The notes below the pieces were generated by a model. The model was given only the letters and a program-made list of their open reading frames with translations, had not been told where the DNA came from and ran no database searches. From assembly GCF_003597395.2 (NCBI RefSeq), contig NC_133770.1, forward strand, positions 289,724,518-289,788,517: DNA of 64,000 nt, read 5' to 3'. Shown piece by piece: positions 33,200-45,290 of this stretch. The DNA comes from Chelonoidis abingdonii (Eukaryota > Chordata > Testudines > Testudinidae). Both the position numbers and the translations under genes were made by a program. The number at the start of each line of letters is the position of its first letter. Position 1 is the first letter of the stretch.

Positions 33200-34381
33200 G
33201 TCTAGACCAGGAGTCGGCAACCTTTCAGAAGCGGTGTGCCGAGTCTTCATTTATTCACTCTAATTTAAGGCTTTGCGTGCTGGTAATACATTTTAACATT
33301 TTTTAGAAGGTCTCTATAAGTCTATATATTATATAACTAAACTATTGTTGTATTGTAAAATGAACAAGGTTCTGAAAATGCTTAAGAAGATTCATTTAAA
33401 ATTAAATTAAAATGTTGATCTTGCGCTGCCGGCCCGCTCAGCCTGCTGCTGGTCTGGGGTTCTGTTTGGCAGCCAGAACCCCAGACCAGCAGCAGGCTGT
33501 GCAGGGCCAGGAGCCAGGACCCCAGACTGGCAGTGGGCTGAGTAGCTCCATCCGCTGGCTCCTGCTAGCCGGGATCCCAGCTGCCGGACCTGCTCAGCCC
33601 ACTGCCGGTCTGAGGTCCAGGCCCTGCCTCCATACAGTGGTTACCTACCATCTCCCTGGTTCTGACCCATTCTTTTCCTCTCTGCACTGAGCTGAGGGTG
33701 GGAGTGCACTGAGCACAGGGATAGGGGTGAAGCTGCCCGCCCTGCCCATCTCCCTCTTTTCACACTCTTTGCTCCGGACATGGACCCCCAGCCTCATCTA
33801 CCTCTCCTAGTCATCGTCCTGACACACTCTCTCTCCAGAGCACCCGCGCGGTGGACACCTTCCTTGCTCCTCCCTGACCCCTATCCCCCCCTGCCCCTCA
33901 CAATCCCCTTGGGACTCATCCGCTCTGCATCCATCCCCTGCTCCGCCCCTAACCGCCACCCACGGGCCCTTACATGAGGCTCCACACAGGCTAGATACCT
34001 GCCCCTGCGGAGTGCACAGCCGCCCTCACGGTGAGCGGGGAGACGTGTCGCCTCTCGCGGAGCCATGCGCCCTCTGGCGAGCGCGCAGCTCAGCCGAGCG
34101 CTTGGCGCGGGGCAGGGCTCTAGGGGAGGGGCCGGCAGTTTGCTGCACCGCCCCCGCTGTGCGGCCAGAGGGAGCCCGCGGCTGGCCTGCCGGAGAGTGG
34201 GCATCTGCCCACCGCGCGCACGCTTGCTTCTGCTCCTGCCGTGGGGGAATGGAGGCAGAGGACGGCGCCGGGCTGGGCAGGATTTTAGCGCATGCTGGAG
34301 TCCCGGCAGCTCCAGTGTGCCGTTCAAATTGATCCTGTGCCGTGTTTTGGACGCTGTCTATGGTTGCTACCTAGTCTACGC
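33200..34381 (+). mobile_element. Non-autonomous hAT element, copy 1
   Basis: It starts at 33208 with CAGGAGTCGGCAACCTTTCA, the usual hAT end, preceded by GTCTAGAC (33200-33207). The right end near 34373 (GCCGTGTTTTGG, GGTTGCTACCTAG) is followed by a damaged GTCTACGC. The other copy keeps a perfect GTCTAGAC there. The GC-rich core (33420-34330) has many CpG and long open frames on both strands without domains. No transposase is present. Confidence 0.82.
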
Positions 34382-34645
34382 CTACGAGGTTTACTTTTTA
34401 TTGAAAACACGAACATCTCTTATGATGAACTGACTTGCTGATTCTACCTATTGCTAACACAAGTTAAATTATTCACCTAAATGCTGCATTCTGAGAAAAA
34501 TCAATCTTAACTAATACTATCCATTATTTTCAACAGTGCATGTGAAATGGTTAGTGCAAAGGGAAGAGTAGAGATGGATATGATCACAGCATGTTTCCCT
34601 TCCCATTATCAATCAGCACACCTTTTTCAGAAGTCATTAGCTAAA

Positions 34646-34850
34646 GGGCACAGTCTACACTGCAAAAATATGGTTTAATCTAGCTACTAACACAGGTTTA
34701 AAATAGAACTTCAGCTGTCTATGATTGAACTCAAGATGCTAACTTGAGTTAAAAGTCAAGTTGCAGCATTTCACTGCTATTAGCCTGAGTTACAACATGG
34801 GCAAACCCAGGTAAGAAGACTATATGGTTTGGTCACACCAGACCCTTGGG
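34646..34850. mobile_element. MITE fragment (GGGCATGTCTACAC end)
   Basis: The left end is GGGCACAGTCTACACTGC here and GGGCATGTCTACAC in the other copy (43187). The interior is quasi-palindromic (CTAACTTGAGTTAAAAGTC). The right end is not recognisable. No target duplication was found. Confidence 0.5.
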
Positions 34851-35039
34851 ACTCACTTGACGTGCAATTACATCTGAGCCCATTTTCCTTGTGTCAGTTG
34901 GGACTCCAGAACTTGTCTTATTAGCCAGACACCTAGCCTGCTGCAAAAGGTCTGAAATATGCCCCCAAAGCTGCAGACTTTACCAAAAATTGCTCAGCAG
35001 GTTACCTGCCTCCAGCACTCAGACACCAGCGGGATCCAA

Positions 35040-35385
35040 ACAGGGCTTCCTCTACCATACACAAGTGTGCAGGCTGTTTAGGCACCAGGAAGTGTGGGGC
35101 ACCAAACTTTCCTGGTTCACTTACACAGCTGTGTGCTGCTCCACGCCATGCCCTACTCTTCCCCATGGCCTCTTGCACTGCTCCACCCCAGCCTCACCCC
35201 ATCCAACCCCTTCCCTGACGGATGAGCAGGGGTCAAGGCCTGCCCTGCACTCCAGAGTGCAGGAAGTGGGCACCAGCCCCAGCCGCTCAGCTCATCCACG
35301 TGGCTGCACCCAACGCACCATCTGTGAATCTGGGAGGTAGTCTTGCCCATCCCCTGTCCCAGAACTGAAGTCAGGAGAGCAGAGT
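35040..35385. repeat. GC-rich repeat cut by the gap
   Basis: GTGTGGGGCACCAAACTTTC starts a GC-rich repeat whose full form continues in the other copy to GGGGCGGCCCTGG near 44183. The 149-codon frame at 34891-35340 runs across it and has no domain. Confidence 0.5.
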
Positions 35386-35410
35386 NNNNNNNNNNNNNNN
35401 NNNNNNNNNN
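35386..35410. other. 25-N assembly gap
   Basis: Exactly 25 N separate the two copies of the 8.4-kb duplication. A short fixed-size run is typical of a placeholder where a scaffolder or gap-filler could not close an overlap. Confidence 0.97.
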
Positions 35411-37071
35411 CAGAGATTAGGGTCTATTCCAGGAGTGGGTGGTGAGGTTTCTGTAGCATGCCAATGTGCAGATCAAACTGGAATGATCATGATGCCCTCT
35501 GACTTAAATCCTATGAGAACGTGCTGGGTCATGGATGGCATACGGTGGAATGCCCATGAATCTCAGTAAACTGCTTGCGGTTTCCCTCTATGAATAAGTT
35601 CTCAAGCATCTCCAGCCAAAGTAGGTAAGATCAGGTGAATATTAAATAGAGTGTTTCTGAATTAGGAGCATTAGCTTGGCATCTAACCCCACCCCCCGTG
35701 GACTGGAAAGTACAAGAGACTTTTAAAAGTAATCTGACTCAGTTAACAGCCACAAGTCATAACAATGGACTAAAATCAAAAAATAGAACTGCCTTAAATG
35801 CTTGCGCCAGTGGCCATGAAAAAATACAGTTTAGTATATAGCTTGGACAAGCATGTATACTTGTGCGTGCATGGTCCTGGGTCTGCAGGCATGGCTCAGC
35901 TTGTAACCCCAGTTTTGCATGCATATAACAGTATGTGCTAGAATAAATCAGCATTTGCTTGTTTACATTTCATCTGCTTGGACTTCCATCTTGGATTGAA
36001 ATGTTGTGGGGGCAGGGAGGGAGAGGCACAGAGGAATGGAAGCCAGGGAAATGATGATGCTTCTGCCTCAACTGAAGCAAAAAGCTGCCCGCCACAGCAC
36101 ACAATATCTTCCATACTAATAATTGCATTGGTCCTAACTGGTAAGAACCTCCCACTTATTTTGTAATCCCCTCCACTAAGAATAACAAAGTGGTGGTGGC
36201 ATCTTAACTGGTATTGCGTGGCCGTGATGCTCCACTCTGGTCTGTTTCCCCAGGTCCTCCTCATAACGGATCCATGGACAGACTGAGACATCTCGCGTCC
36301 TTCTGTCCAGAAGTCTGTTCAGCTTCTCTGCTCTCTAACGGCTCCAGTCAAAAAAATAAGCCTGTTTGGTCTCAAAAGCCTGTCCAACAAGACAGTGGAG
36401 CTCCGTGCTAGGGCAGGGCTGAGTACATGCCCAAATCCTTGTATAGAGGCAGGTTGACAGTGAGTTTCCAGACTCCACTGGCATCTTTTGCCTTGTGGTA
36501 ACAACAATTTTCAGGCTTTGATTCCTTCCCTGCAGCAATTCCCCTCTGGTGAATCCCCTTCTCTGCCAGCGCCCTTGGACTACAGGTAATGATTTCGGCT
36601 ATATCTCCCCTAATCATGCCCTTACTGCCCTCAGTACATTGGTGTGAGCCTCTGGCTAGCTAGCACCATGATGAGGAGCACTTGGACAGCATCTCTGTTT
36701 AGTTAGGTGCTGTTTGAGTGCTGTGTAGAAATGGAGCAGCCACATGGAAAATGGGTTTAAGTTTGACCAGGTGCCTAAAGTGGCAAGTGCTCCCAATACA
36801 AGAGCAGAGAGTAAGGAGAAAGTCAGGAAACTATGGTTCCCAGGTAATTGTGGGAAGCATGAAGATTATCAGCACTTGAATTCTGTTACCAGATTCAGCC
36901 TGCTTCACATTACAAGCAGGCAAATCTGAGCCAGAGAAAAGCAAAACCCAGTCTCTACTCTATACCCCCCCAGCCAGCAGAACACATGGTTAAAGATACA
37001 CATGTGGATGTAAAAGACGTTAGGACTAAAACTCGAGTAAGATCCTGGTTAATGCTGCAGTGAAGACATCC
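35411..37071. mobile_element. Duplicate of the right part of the second Harbinger
   Basis: It has the CR1 tail to about 35515, then the Harbinger interior, Myb-like remnant on - (36617-36319, with AEKGIHQRGI visible) and the right terminal repeat (TGCAGTGAAGACATC, 37056-37070). It should not be counted as a third Harbinger. Confidence 0.75.
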
Positions 37072-37528
37072 TGTGAATTCTACAGCTGAACTTGGGGTGT
37101 GTGAGCTTTATCATTGAGGGTGAAGTCAGCCTCTATGCAGGCAAAATAGGCAAGATCTGGGCAGGATTGGGGAGTTCACAACAGCTCCCCTGTGCTTGCT
37201 ATTCCAACCAACAGGCTGGCCTTATTGGTGGTAGGGCCGCTAGGTGTGTGCAACAGATCCCATGGTCCTTCCCAGGCCTGCATCATACAGGGTTGGCACA
37301 GAGACCCAGGACAAAATTTTCAAAACTTGAGTGCTTAACATTAACTTATATTAGCCCCCTATATCGGTGACCTGATTTCAAAAGGGCTGAGCACCAGAGC
37401 CACCACTGAGTGACTGTCCAGCACTTCTGAAATCAGGCAGCTGTCTCTACAATCGTGCAGGGACTGCAAAGGCAAGTCCCACACGTTGGCTCCACTCAGC
37501 CCTCCACGCCCTCATGCAGGATCTGAGG

Positions 37529-38282
37529 ACGTGCTGGGCAAAGTTTTGGCCTGAGGCCCACATCTGGGAATAGAAATTGTATGGCGGGTCATGAATGCTA
37601 CAAAATTGGGTTGGTATGCAGGAGGGGGTGAGGGCTCTGGGGTGGGGCTAGGGATGAGGAGTTTGGGTGTAGGAGGGTTCTCTGGGCTGGGACCAAGGGG
37701 TTTGGTGGCAGGAGGGGATCAGGCTGGGGCAGGGGGTTGGGATATGAGATGGAGCGCACCGCTCCAGCTAGGGTGTAGGCCTGGGGTGGGGCTGGGATGA
37801 GGGTTTGGGGTGCAGGAGGGTGCTCTGGGTTGGGATGAGGGTTCAGAGGGGATCAGGGCTAAGTAGGGGTTGTGACTCAAGAGATGCTCAGGGTGCAGGC
37901 TCTGGGAGGCACTTCCCTCAAGTGCTCCCGGAAGCAGCTGCATGTCCCTTCCTCTAGTCCTTCACGGAGGCACGGACAGGTGGCTCTGCATGCTGCCCTG
38001 TCCACAGGCACTGACTTGCAGCTCCCATTGACTGCGGTTCCTGGCCAATGGAGCTGCAGAGGCAGCGTGCAGACTGGAGCCCTTGTCTGCCCCCTACAGT
38101 AGGATCTGGAGGGAGGCCATGCTGCTTGCTTCAGGAGGCAGCGTGAAGTGGCTCTGACCCTGCTCCTGCGGAGCATGGAAGCGGGGCAAGCGCCAGACCT
38201 CGCTCCCTAGTGGGAGCTCGAGGCACATTAAAAATGATTGGCGGCTGGATCCAGCCCACAGGCCATAGTTTGCCACACCTGA
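37529..38282 (+). mobile_element. Duplicate of hAT element 29173-29953
   Basis: It has the same ends (GTGCTGGGCAAAGTTTT, GTTTGCCACACCTG) with single-base losses. Flanks are ATCTGAGG and ATTAGGTG, damaged relative to copy 1. Confidence 0.78.
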
Positions 38283-38849
38283 TTAGGTGCTCACATGTGT
38301 CTATGGCCTCTTTACAGCTGGGTGAATTTATTCTCCTATTTGTGAAACCTTTGGAATAGTCAGATGGATAATGTTACAGATGGGCTTTGTTATTATACTA
38401 ATTAATCAAGCCTTCTGTAACCTGTTTGCCATCTTTATAAGAGCATTATACTTAAAATGCTTAACAATGGGTTTGTAAATGAATTCATTCATTTCTAAAG
38501 TATTTTCATTAGGTGAATGATGCTGGCTAAGGACAATATGTGTTTGGTATTAGCCTTGCTATTGGTTCGTTAGTTTATTGCACTGAAGGAGATACAAAGC
38601 TGGCAATCACACACTGTCAGACTAGCCAGGATTTTCATAGTGGCTAGTTATTTTGAATGCTCCCTCCTTGGCGCCTAGCTGGAGACACCTTAAAGGGGCA
38701 TAATTTGCCAAGAGTGGGTGCTCAGCAGTTACTGAAAGTCAGGCCCTCAAAGTGTCTCAAGTTGGGCACACCAAACAGTGAGTCTCCAAAATCACTAGTG
38801 TGAGTGGGATTCCAGGGGAGCCAGAATAGGTCACACAATTAAGGGTGAA

Positions 38850-39801
38850 TTGCAAAGAATGGGGCAGATGATTCCTCGAATCTGGTGAATATTCCAATAC
38901 TTAGATTTACCAAGCCAGCACAATTAGCTTCTATATACCTCACTGAACTCTAGGAGTCACACACAGTCCTAAAGAACCCAGCCTCAGGCCTCTACCTAAA
39001 CACCCCCAATCAGATATGAGAGGAATATAAAAATCATTATCATACAAAAAAGTTCTACCAATCCCAAGGATTAGGCACATTACTTCCAGATTATGAATAT
39101 TCCAGATCTACCCAAATACATGCTTACAGACAATTTTATTAACTATACAAAAATTATTAAAACAAAAGGGAGAGAGAGTATGGTTAAAACATCAATATAA
39201 CATACAGAAATGAGTTCAATTCTTGAGGTTCAATTCATAGCAGAGATGGTGAGCTTGTAATTGCAAAGTTTTTAGAATTTAGTCCATAATATAGTCTAAT
39301 GTCCAATATCCTATTCAGGGTGTTTCCAGCTTAACTGGGATCTCATTGCAATTTAAACTTCCCCTATGACATAAGCAGATCTGAGATGAAAAGATCAGAA
39401 CCCAAGGATCTTTTATACAATTTCTGGCCTTCTTTGATAGGTTGCAGTCCTTGGCTTACAAAGGCAACACGGCGACTGTGAGTAGTCTATCACCCTGACT
39501 TACTCATGAATTAATAATAGGCAATTGCCTGTCTTTCCTACCTTGCAGATGATTAGCTATACATTTCAAGAGATGATATAAAGCAACATCCTATGTTTAC
39601 AATTCATTCAGAAATCAAAAGAACACTGTAACATTTAAATGAACACAATACAGCCTAGACAGGGACTGTTGATTAACATTGTTGACCACTACAATATATA
39701 TGTAAATATTCAAAAAACAAACATTATCTCCCATACATCTTCAAGGTTGAATTGAGTCATTCATACCTGCAGGACGCTTAACCCTCTGGTCATGCATCAC
39801 A
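38850..39801 (-). mobile_element. Duplicate of the LTR-like repeat at 30540-31526
   Basis: It is collinear with copy 1 and ends at GCATCACA (39801). It carries many single-base gaps relative to copy 1. Confidence 0.42.
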
Positions 39802-41097
39802 ACCAGTTACTTTTGAAAATCATGACAGGCTATTACAGTCAGCAGACTGTGCTGCACAGGGCATGGTCCTCTTGGTCTGACATGAGCAGAGAAACATAGA
39901 AGCTTGTCTGAAATTTCCCATATAAATTGTGGGGCATTAAATACTCTTAGAAATGGGAAATGATTTTATTTAATCCTGACACTGGAAAAGCAGCCTTCAT
40001 CTAAGCATTTCTGGAGTCACTAAAATGTATTATCGAGGCATCGCTCAGCTCATGAGTAATCCTCTAATACAAAATGTTACCCCAGAAGTACTTATGGCCT
40101 TAAATTTACAAGTAGTTATGACATAATCTGTGAATGTATCAGTCCCCCCCAACCACACACACCTTCCCACACTTATAGCACGTCCTCTAAAATAGATCAC
40201 ACAGAAATGGAACGAAAATAGAGTGTGAATTATGGAAGCATCAACATTGACGCGAGCCCTGCACCACTGAAATCAGTGCAACAGGCCAGTTCGAATGCTA
40301 AGTGCCACCACAATCTATGAGCTCAGTAGTTATTGTTTACTCTCTTGATGGGTGGAAGGTTCATTCTTGAATCTGTGGGCAGATCCTAGCTGGGTGAAAC
40401 TCAGCTACACTGAAGTCAATACACCTTCGTGTCTGTCTATCTAATTTTATCCACCTAAGTAGAACAGCTCTGTTCCATCTTCATCCTCATCTAATGAGTA
40501 TCTACACTATTTCATATATTCTACAGGTCCTGTCCTCTATGTCCAATTATTACTTATTTAGATTGATGCAAATGCTAAAAATGTGCATCTATCCATATAT
40601 CTCTAAGTGCCCTGGACTAATTTAAAAATACAAGAGAGTACCCTACCATAAGCCCAGCAGTCAATATAATTCAACCCAGCACTAGTGAGCCAGGCAACTT
40701 AAAAGCTCAATTCTCCTCCCTTCCAGCAATTTCCTCCTTTACAAATCTCTCCCATTTTCAAATGCTGGAGGTAGAAAGAAAGGGCAGGGGAAAATGACAT
40801 GAGCTTTGCAATAATAAGACTAGTATGAGAAGCTACTTGTCCCAAGTGGAAAGTTGCTAGATATTTGTTTCACTCCAGACCCAGGCAGATGAAAATTCCT
40901 GCATCCATCTGCTTGACTATCCAAAGCTTTGTCTACTGTGACCATCACCATAGCATTTGGTCACTAGCACAAATCCATTTAACATTAGTACATTGTATCA
41001 AAAGTCATGACCTGACTCAGTCATCCAAATTTGCATAAAGTAATTTTCCCTAAAGTGTACCACGGGAGTTAACAAAGCTAATTCAGAATTTATAATC
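39802..41097. other. Duplicate of unassigned DNA 31527-32879
   Basis: It is collinear with copy 1, with indels. No gene is seen. Confidence 0.5.
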
Positions 41098-41260
41098 TGA
41101 TTGAGAAGCCAGTTGATACCAGAAGCGGGAGGGAATGGATCACTCAATGACTGCCTGTTTTGTTCATCCCTCTGAAGCATCTGGCACTGCCCACTACAGA
41201 AGACAGATACTGGATAGATAGACCATTTCTGTCCTCCGTATGTCCATTCTTATGTTTTAT
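41098..41260 (+). mobile_element. Duplicate CR1 tail
   Basis: It is the same tail as at 32880-33047 (CCATTCTTATGTTTTATGG), with small deletions. Confidence 0.78.
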
Positions 41261-41409
41261 GGTCTCTGCTATTGCAATTACTCTGCACATACGGAGTATA
41301 TCGAAAGTGTGTGCTCTGTGACCTGATCCAATGCCCAAGAAATACGTGAATCCTTTCCATTATTGGACCTAGGTCTTCTGCAGGATCTTTTTTTATAATC
41401 ACCCTGTCT

Positions 41410-42904
41410 GTCTAGACCAGGAGTCGGCAACTTTCAGAAGCGGTGTGCCGAGTCTTCATTTATTCCTCTAATTTAAGGCTTTGCGTGCGGTAATGACATT
41501 TTAACATTTTTTAGAAAGTCTCTAAAGTCTATATATTAATACATAAACTAAACTAGTGTGTTTGTAAAATAACAGGGTTTAAAATGTTAAGAAGCTTCAT
41601 TTAAATGTACAATAAAATGTTGATCTTGCGCTGCGCGCTGCTCAGACCCGCTGCTGGTCTGGAGCTCTGTTCACCTAGGCCAGCAGCGGGCTAAGCGGGG
41701 CCTCTGCCGGACCCCGGCTGGCAAGGGTCCGTCAGCAAGAACCCCAGACCAGCAGCGGGCGTGCAGGCTGGCGGCCAGGACTCAGAGGCCTGGGTCAGGC
41801 GGGGGGGGGCTGGGTATGGGTGGGGCGCCAGAGTCAGGGCTAGGGTTGCAGGTGAGGGGGATGAAGGAGTCAAGCAGAGGCTGGGTATGGATGAGGAAGT
41901 ACAGCTCAGGGCAGGGGCCTGGGGGGGACAGGGCAGAGGGTGTGCCTGTGTGTGGTGGTCGGGGTCAGGGGAGAGTGCTGGGTGACTGCCCCTAAAAACT
42001 CTCAACTGCTGCTGCTCCTTTGTCCCTGACAACCCCTCCTGGGACCCCTGCCCAGCTGCCCCCCAGGATCCCACCCCTATCTAGCCTCCCTGTTCCTTGT
42101 CCCAGACTGGGACTCTACCTCCTACCTGTCCCTGACTGCCACGACCTTATCCACACCCCCATCCGCAGCCAGCCCCTGGGACTCCCTGCCCACCAACTGC
42201 TCCCGCCCCCTGACAGACCCCAAACCTCCGATCCATCCAAGCCCCCCCGCCTCCCCCATCCTCTTTTCACACCCCTGCCTCCTGACAGGACCCCCAGCTC
42301 ATCTACCCTCCACAGCTCCATGTCCCTGACCACTCTCCCAGAGACCCCCGCGACCCCCTTGCTCCCGGTCCCTGACCCCTATTCCCCCCTGCCCCTCACA
42401 ATCCCGGGACTCCCATGCCCCACTCAATCCCCCCCCTGCTCCGTCCCCTAACCGCCCCACCCCGGGCCCTTACCATGAGGTCCACACAGCGCTAGATACG
42501 CTGCTCTGCGGGAGTGCAAGCCCGCCGCTCCGGTTGAGCGGGGAGCGTGTCCGCCTCCCCGCGGAGCCAATGCTGCCTCGGGAGCGCCGCAGCTCCAGCC
42601 CAGAGCGCTGTTGCGCGGGGGCAGGGCTCCTAGGGAGGGGCCGGCAGTTGCTGCACTCGGCCCGCCTGTGCGGCCAGGAGCGGAGCCGCGGCTTGGCCTG
42701 CCGGGAGAGTGGGGCCATCTGCCCACCGCGCAGCGGCTTGCTTCTGCTCCTGCCCCCGTGGGGAAGTGGAGGCAGAGGACAGCGCGGCCGGCTGGCAGGA
42801 TTTTAGCGCATGCTGGAGTCCCGGCGGCTCCAGTGTGCCGTTCAAAATTGACTCCTGTGCCGTGTTTGGCACGCGTGCTTATAGTTGCTGACCCTAGTCT
42901 AGAC
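41410..42904 (+). mobile_element. Non-autonomous hAT element, copy 2, perfect 8-bp duplication
   Basis: The element is 41418-42896, flanked by perfect GTCTAGAC at 41410-41417 and 42897-42904. Ends are CAGGAGTCGGCAAC and, at the right, GGCACGCGTGCTTATAGTTG followed by CTGACCCTA. At 1479 bases it is about 310 longer than copy 1; the extra and differing sequence lies at about 41760-42260 in the GC-rich core. The 184-codon frame on - (43002-42448) is CpG-rich sequence without a domain. Confidence 0.85.
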
Positions 42905-43599
42905 GCTCTACAAGGTTTACTTTTTATTGAAAACACGAACATCTCCTTAATGATGAACCTGACTTTGCGAATTCTACCTATTGCTACACACAAGTTAAAC
43001 ATTATTTCACCTAAATAGGCTGCATTCCTTGAGAAATCAATCTTAACATAATACTATCCATTATTTCTGCACCCAGTGCATGTGAAATGGTTGTGCAAAG
43101 GGAAGAGTAGAGATGGATATGATCACACATGTTTTCCCTCCCATTACAATCAGAGCTACAGCCTTTTTCAGAAGTCATTAGCTAAGGGCATGTCTACACC
43201 AAAAAATATGGTCTTACTCAGCTTACTAACCCACAGGTTTAAAATAGCAACTTCAGCTGTCTATGAGTTGAACTCAAATGCTAACTGAGTTAAAAGTCAA
43301 GTTGCAGCATCTTCACTGCTATTTTAGCCTGAGTTAGCCAACATGGCAAACCAGTTAAGAAACATGATGGTTTGGTCACACAGACCCCTTGGGACTGTCA
43401 CTTGACGTGCTAAGATTACCTCTGAGCCCATTTTCCTTGCAGCTTGGGACTCAGAACTGTCTTATAAGCCAGACACCTAGCCTGCTGCAACAAGGTCTGA
43501 AATATGCCCAAACTGCAGACTTTACCAAAAATTGCTCGCAGGTTACCTGCCTCCAGCACTCAGACACCAGCTCCAGGGGATCCAAACAGGGCTGTCCTA

Positions 43600-44177
43600 C
43601 CCATACACAAAGTGTGGCAGCTGTGAGGGCACCAAGAAATGTGGGGCACCAACTTTCCTGGTTCTCTACAAAGCTTGTTGCTGCTCCAAGCCAGCCCTAC
43701 TCTTCCCATGGCCATCTGCACTGCTCCACCCAGCCTCACCCCCACTCCACCCTTCCCTGAGGATGCAGCAGGGGTCAGGCCTGCCTGCACTCACAGGGTG
43801 CAGGAAGTGGAGCGACCCAGCCCCAGCCCTCTCCCAACTGTGCTGGCACCAACCGCACCACTGTGAATGCTGGGAGGTAGTTTGCCCTGCTCCCTTGTCC
43901 CCAAGACTGGAGTCAGGAAAACAGAGCTGAGCGGGCTGGGGCTGGGTCACTTCATTTCCCACCACCCCATGAGTGTAGGGTTGGACCCGCCCTGCAATTA
44001 CTGGGCAGCAGGAAGTGGAGCTACCCAGATCCAAACCATTCTGCTCTGCTAGCTTGTGCTGGGATGCTGTTTCCCCCCTGACCCCCAAGCCTGCTCCTGC
44101 TCCCCTATGGAGGCCTGAGGTCAGCCTCTCTTCCCCCTGCAGGAGGGCTGTGTAGGGCACCAAAACGGCTAGGGGCG
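43600..44177. repeat. GC-rich repeat, full length
   Basis: It is bounded roughly by GTGGGGCACCAAC (43640) and GGGGCGGCCCTGG. The duplication ends inside it at about 43926, so the part to 44177 is unique. The 174-codon frame on - (44190-43666) has no domain. Confidence 0.5.
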
Positions 44178-44766
44178 GCCCTGGATCCAAACCTCAAATA
44201 AATCTGTTTGACTCTGTAAAAAACTTATACAGTGCAAACTCAAATTGTCCACCCTCTGTAACACTGATACAAAGATATGCACCGCTGTTTAATCCCTCAG
44301 GTATTAATCACTTACTCTGGGTTTATCTATAAACAAAAGTGATTGTATTAAGTATAAAAAGCAGGATTTAAGTGGTTCCAAGTAACAGACAGAACAAAGT
44401 AAGTTACCAAGCAAAATTAAACAAAACGTGCAAGGCTAAGCCTAATACATTAAGAAACTGATTACAGGTAAATCTCACCCTCAGATATGTTCCAATAAGC
44501 CATTTACAGTCAATTGAACCATCAAGATTCTAAACTACCATTAACGGCCCACAATTTGCATAATTACAATAGGACCTCAGAGATATACTTCATATTTCTA
44601 GTTTCAGATACAAGAATGATACATTCATACAAATAGGATGAATATATTCAGTAGGTTATAAACTTTGTAATGATCCTTACAAGAGACTTTTTGCATAAGT
44701 GTGCTGCAGTTACATCATATTCACATTCCTAAAGCATATGGAAAGCAATGGCACAAAGACAGACTT
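44178..44766 (-). mobile_element. LTR-like repeat
   Basis: TCTGTTTGACTCTGTAAAAA, CAGGTATTAATCACTTACTC and AAGCAGGATTTAAGTGGTTC are wording I know from a turtle LTR read in antisense. Exact ends and target duplication are not seen. Confidence 0.42.
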
Positions 44767-44767
44767 A

Positions 44768-45290
44768 TAGATTCATGGACTTAAAGTCAGAAGGGACCAT
44801 TATGATCGTCCAGTCTGACCTCCTGCACAACGCAGGCCACAGAATCTCACCCACCCACTCCTGTAACAAACCTCTAGCCTATGTCTGAGTTATTGAAGTC
44901 CTTAAATCATGGTTTAAAGACCTCAAGGTGCAGAGAATCCTCCAGCAAGTGATCCGTGCCCCACGCTGCAGAGAAAGGAGAAAAAACTCCAGGGCCTCTG
45001 CCAATCTTCCCTGGAGGAAAATTCCTTCCTGACCCCAAATATGGCGATTAGTTAAACCCTGAGCATGTGGGGAAGACCCACCAGCCAGCACCCAGGAAAG
45101 AATTCTCTGTAGTAACTCAGATCCCACTCCCATCTAATATCCCATCACAGACCATTGGACATATTTACCTGATAATGATCAAAGATCAATTAATTGCCAA
45201 AATTAGGCTATCCCATCATACCATCCCCTCCATAAACTTATCAAGCTTAGTCTTGAAACCAGTATTCCCTGATGGAAATGAAGATATTGA
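44768..45290 (-). mobile_element. CR1 LINE 3' end
   Basis: Antisense tail TAGATTCATGGACTTAAAGT, then CAGTCTGACCTCCTGCACAA, GGAAAATTCCTTCCTGACCC and CATAAACTTATCAAGCTTAG. It is collinear with the + copy at 18800-19296 read the other way. It is 5' truncated. Confidence 0.88.

Larger units (their letters stand above)
27022..35385. repeat. First copy of an about 8.4-kb direct duplication
   Basis: From CAGAGATTAGG at 27022 to GCAGAGT at 35385, the order of every recognisable feature repeats at 35411-43926: CR1 tail, Harbinger right half, hAT, LTR, CR1 tail, hAT, GC-rich repeat. It ends at the 25-N gap. Up to about 33400 it reads cleanly; beyond that it also carries indels relative to the other copy. 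Confidence 0.92.
35411..43926. repeat. Second, indel-rich copy of the about 8.4-kb duplication
   Basis: It starts inside the CR1 tail (same as 27022) and ends where GTCAGGAAAACAGAG leaves the duplication near 43926. In a 150-base comparison (copy 1 from about 27565, copy 2 from about 35948) I saw roughly seven differences, all small indels and no substitutions. Frames intact in copy 1 break here. This is the error profile of uncorrected long reads, not of an old duplication. Confidence 0.9.

Noticed and set aside
34000..34330. CpG island and promoter
   Set aside because: The CpG-rich stretch is the core of a hAT element; the same stretch recurs at 42460-42840. No transcript start can be supported.
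42448..43002. The longest open frame (184 codons, minus strand)
   Set aside because: It lies in the CpG- and GC-rich core of a hAT element, overlaps long frames on the other strand, matches no domain, and is broken in the other copy of the same sequence.
27022..43926. A genuine recent segmental duplication
   Set aside because: Not excluded, but the indel-only differences and the exact meeting at a 25-N gap favour an assembly artefact.
43666..44190. 174-codon open frame on the minus strand
   Set aside because: It sits in a GC-rich dispersed repeat without a domain; the homologous stretch before the gap does not keep the frame.
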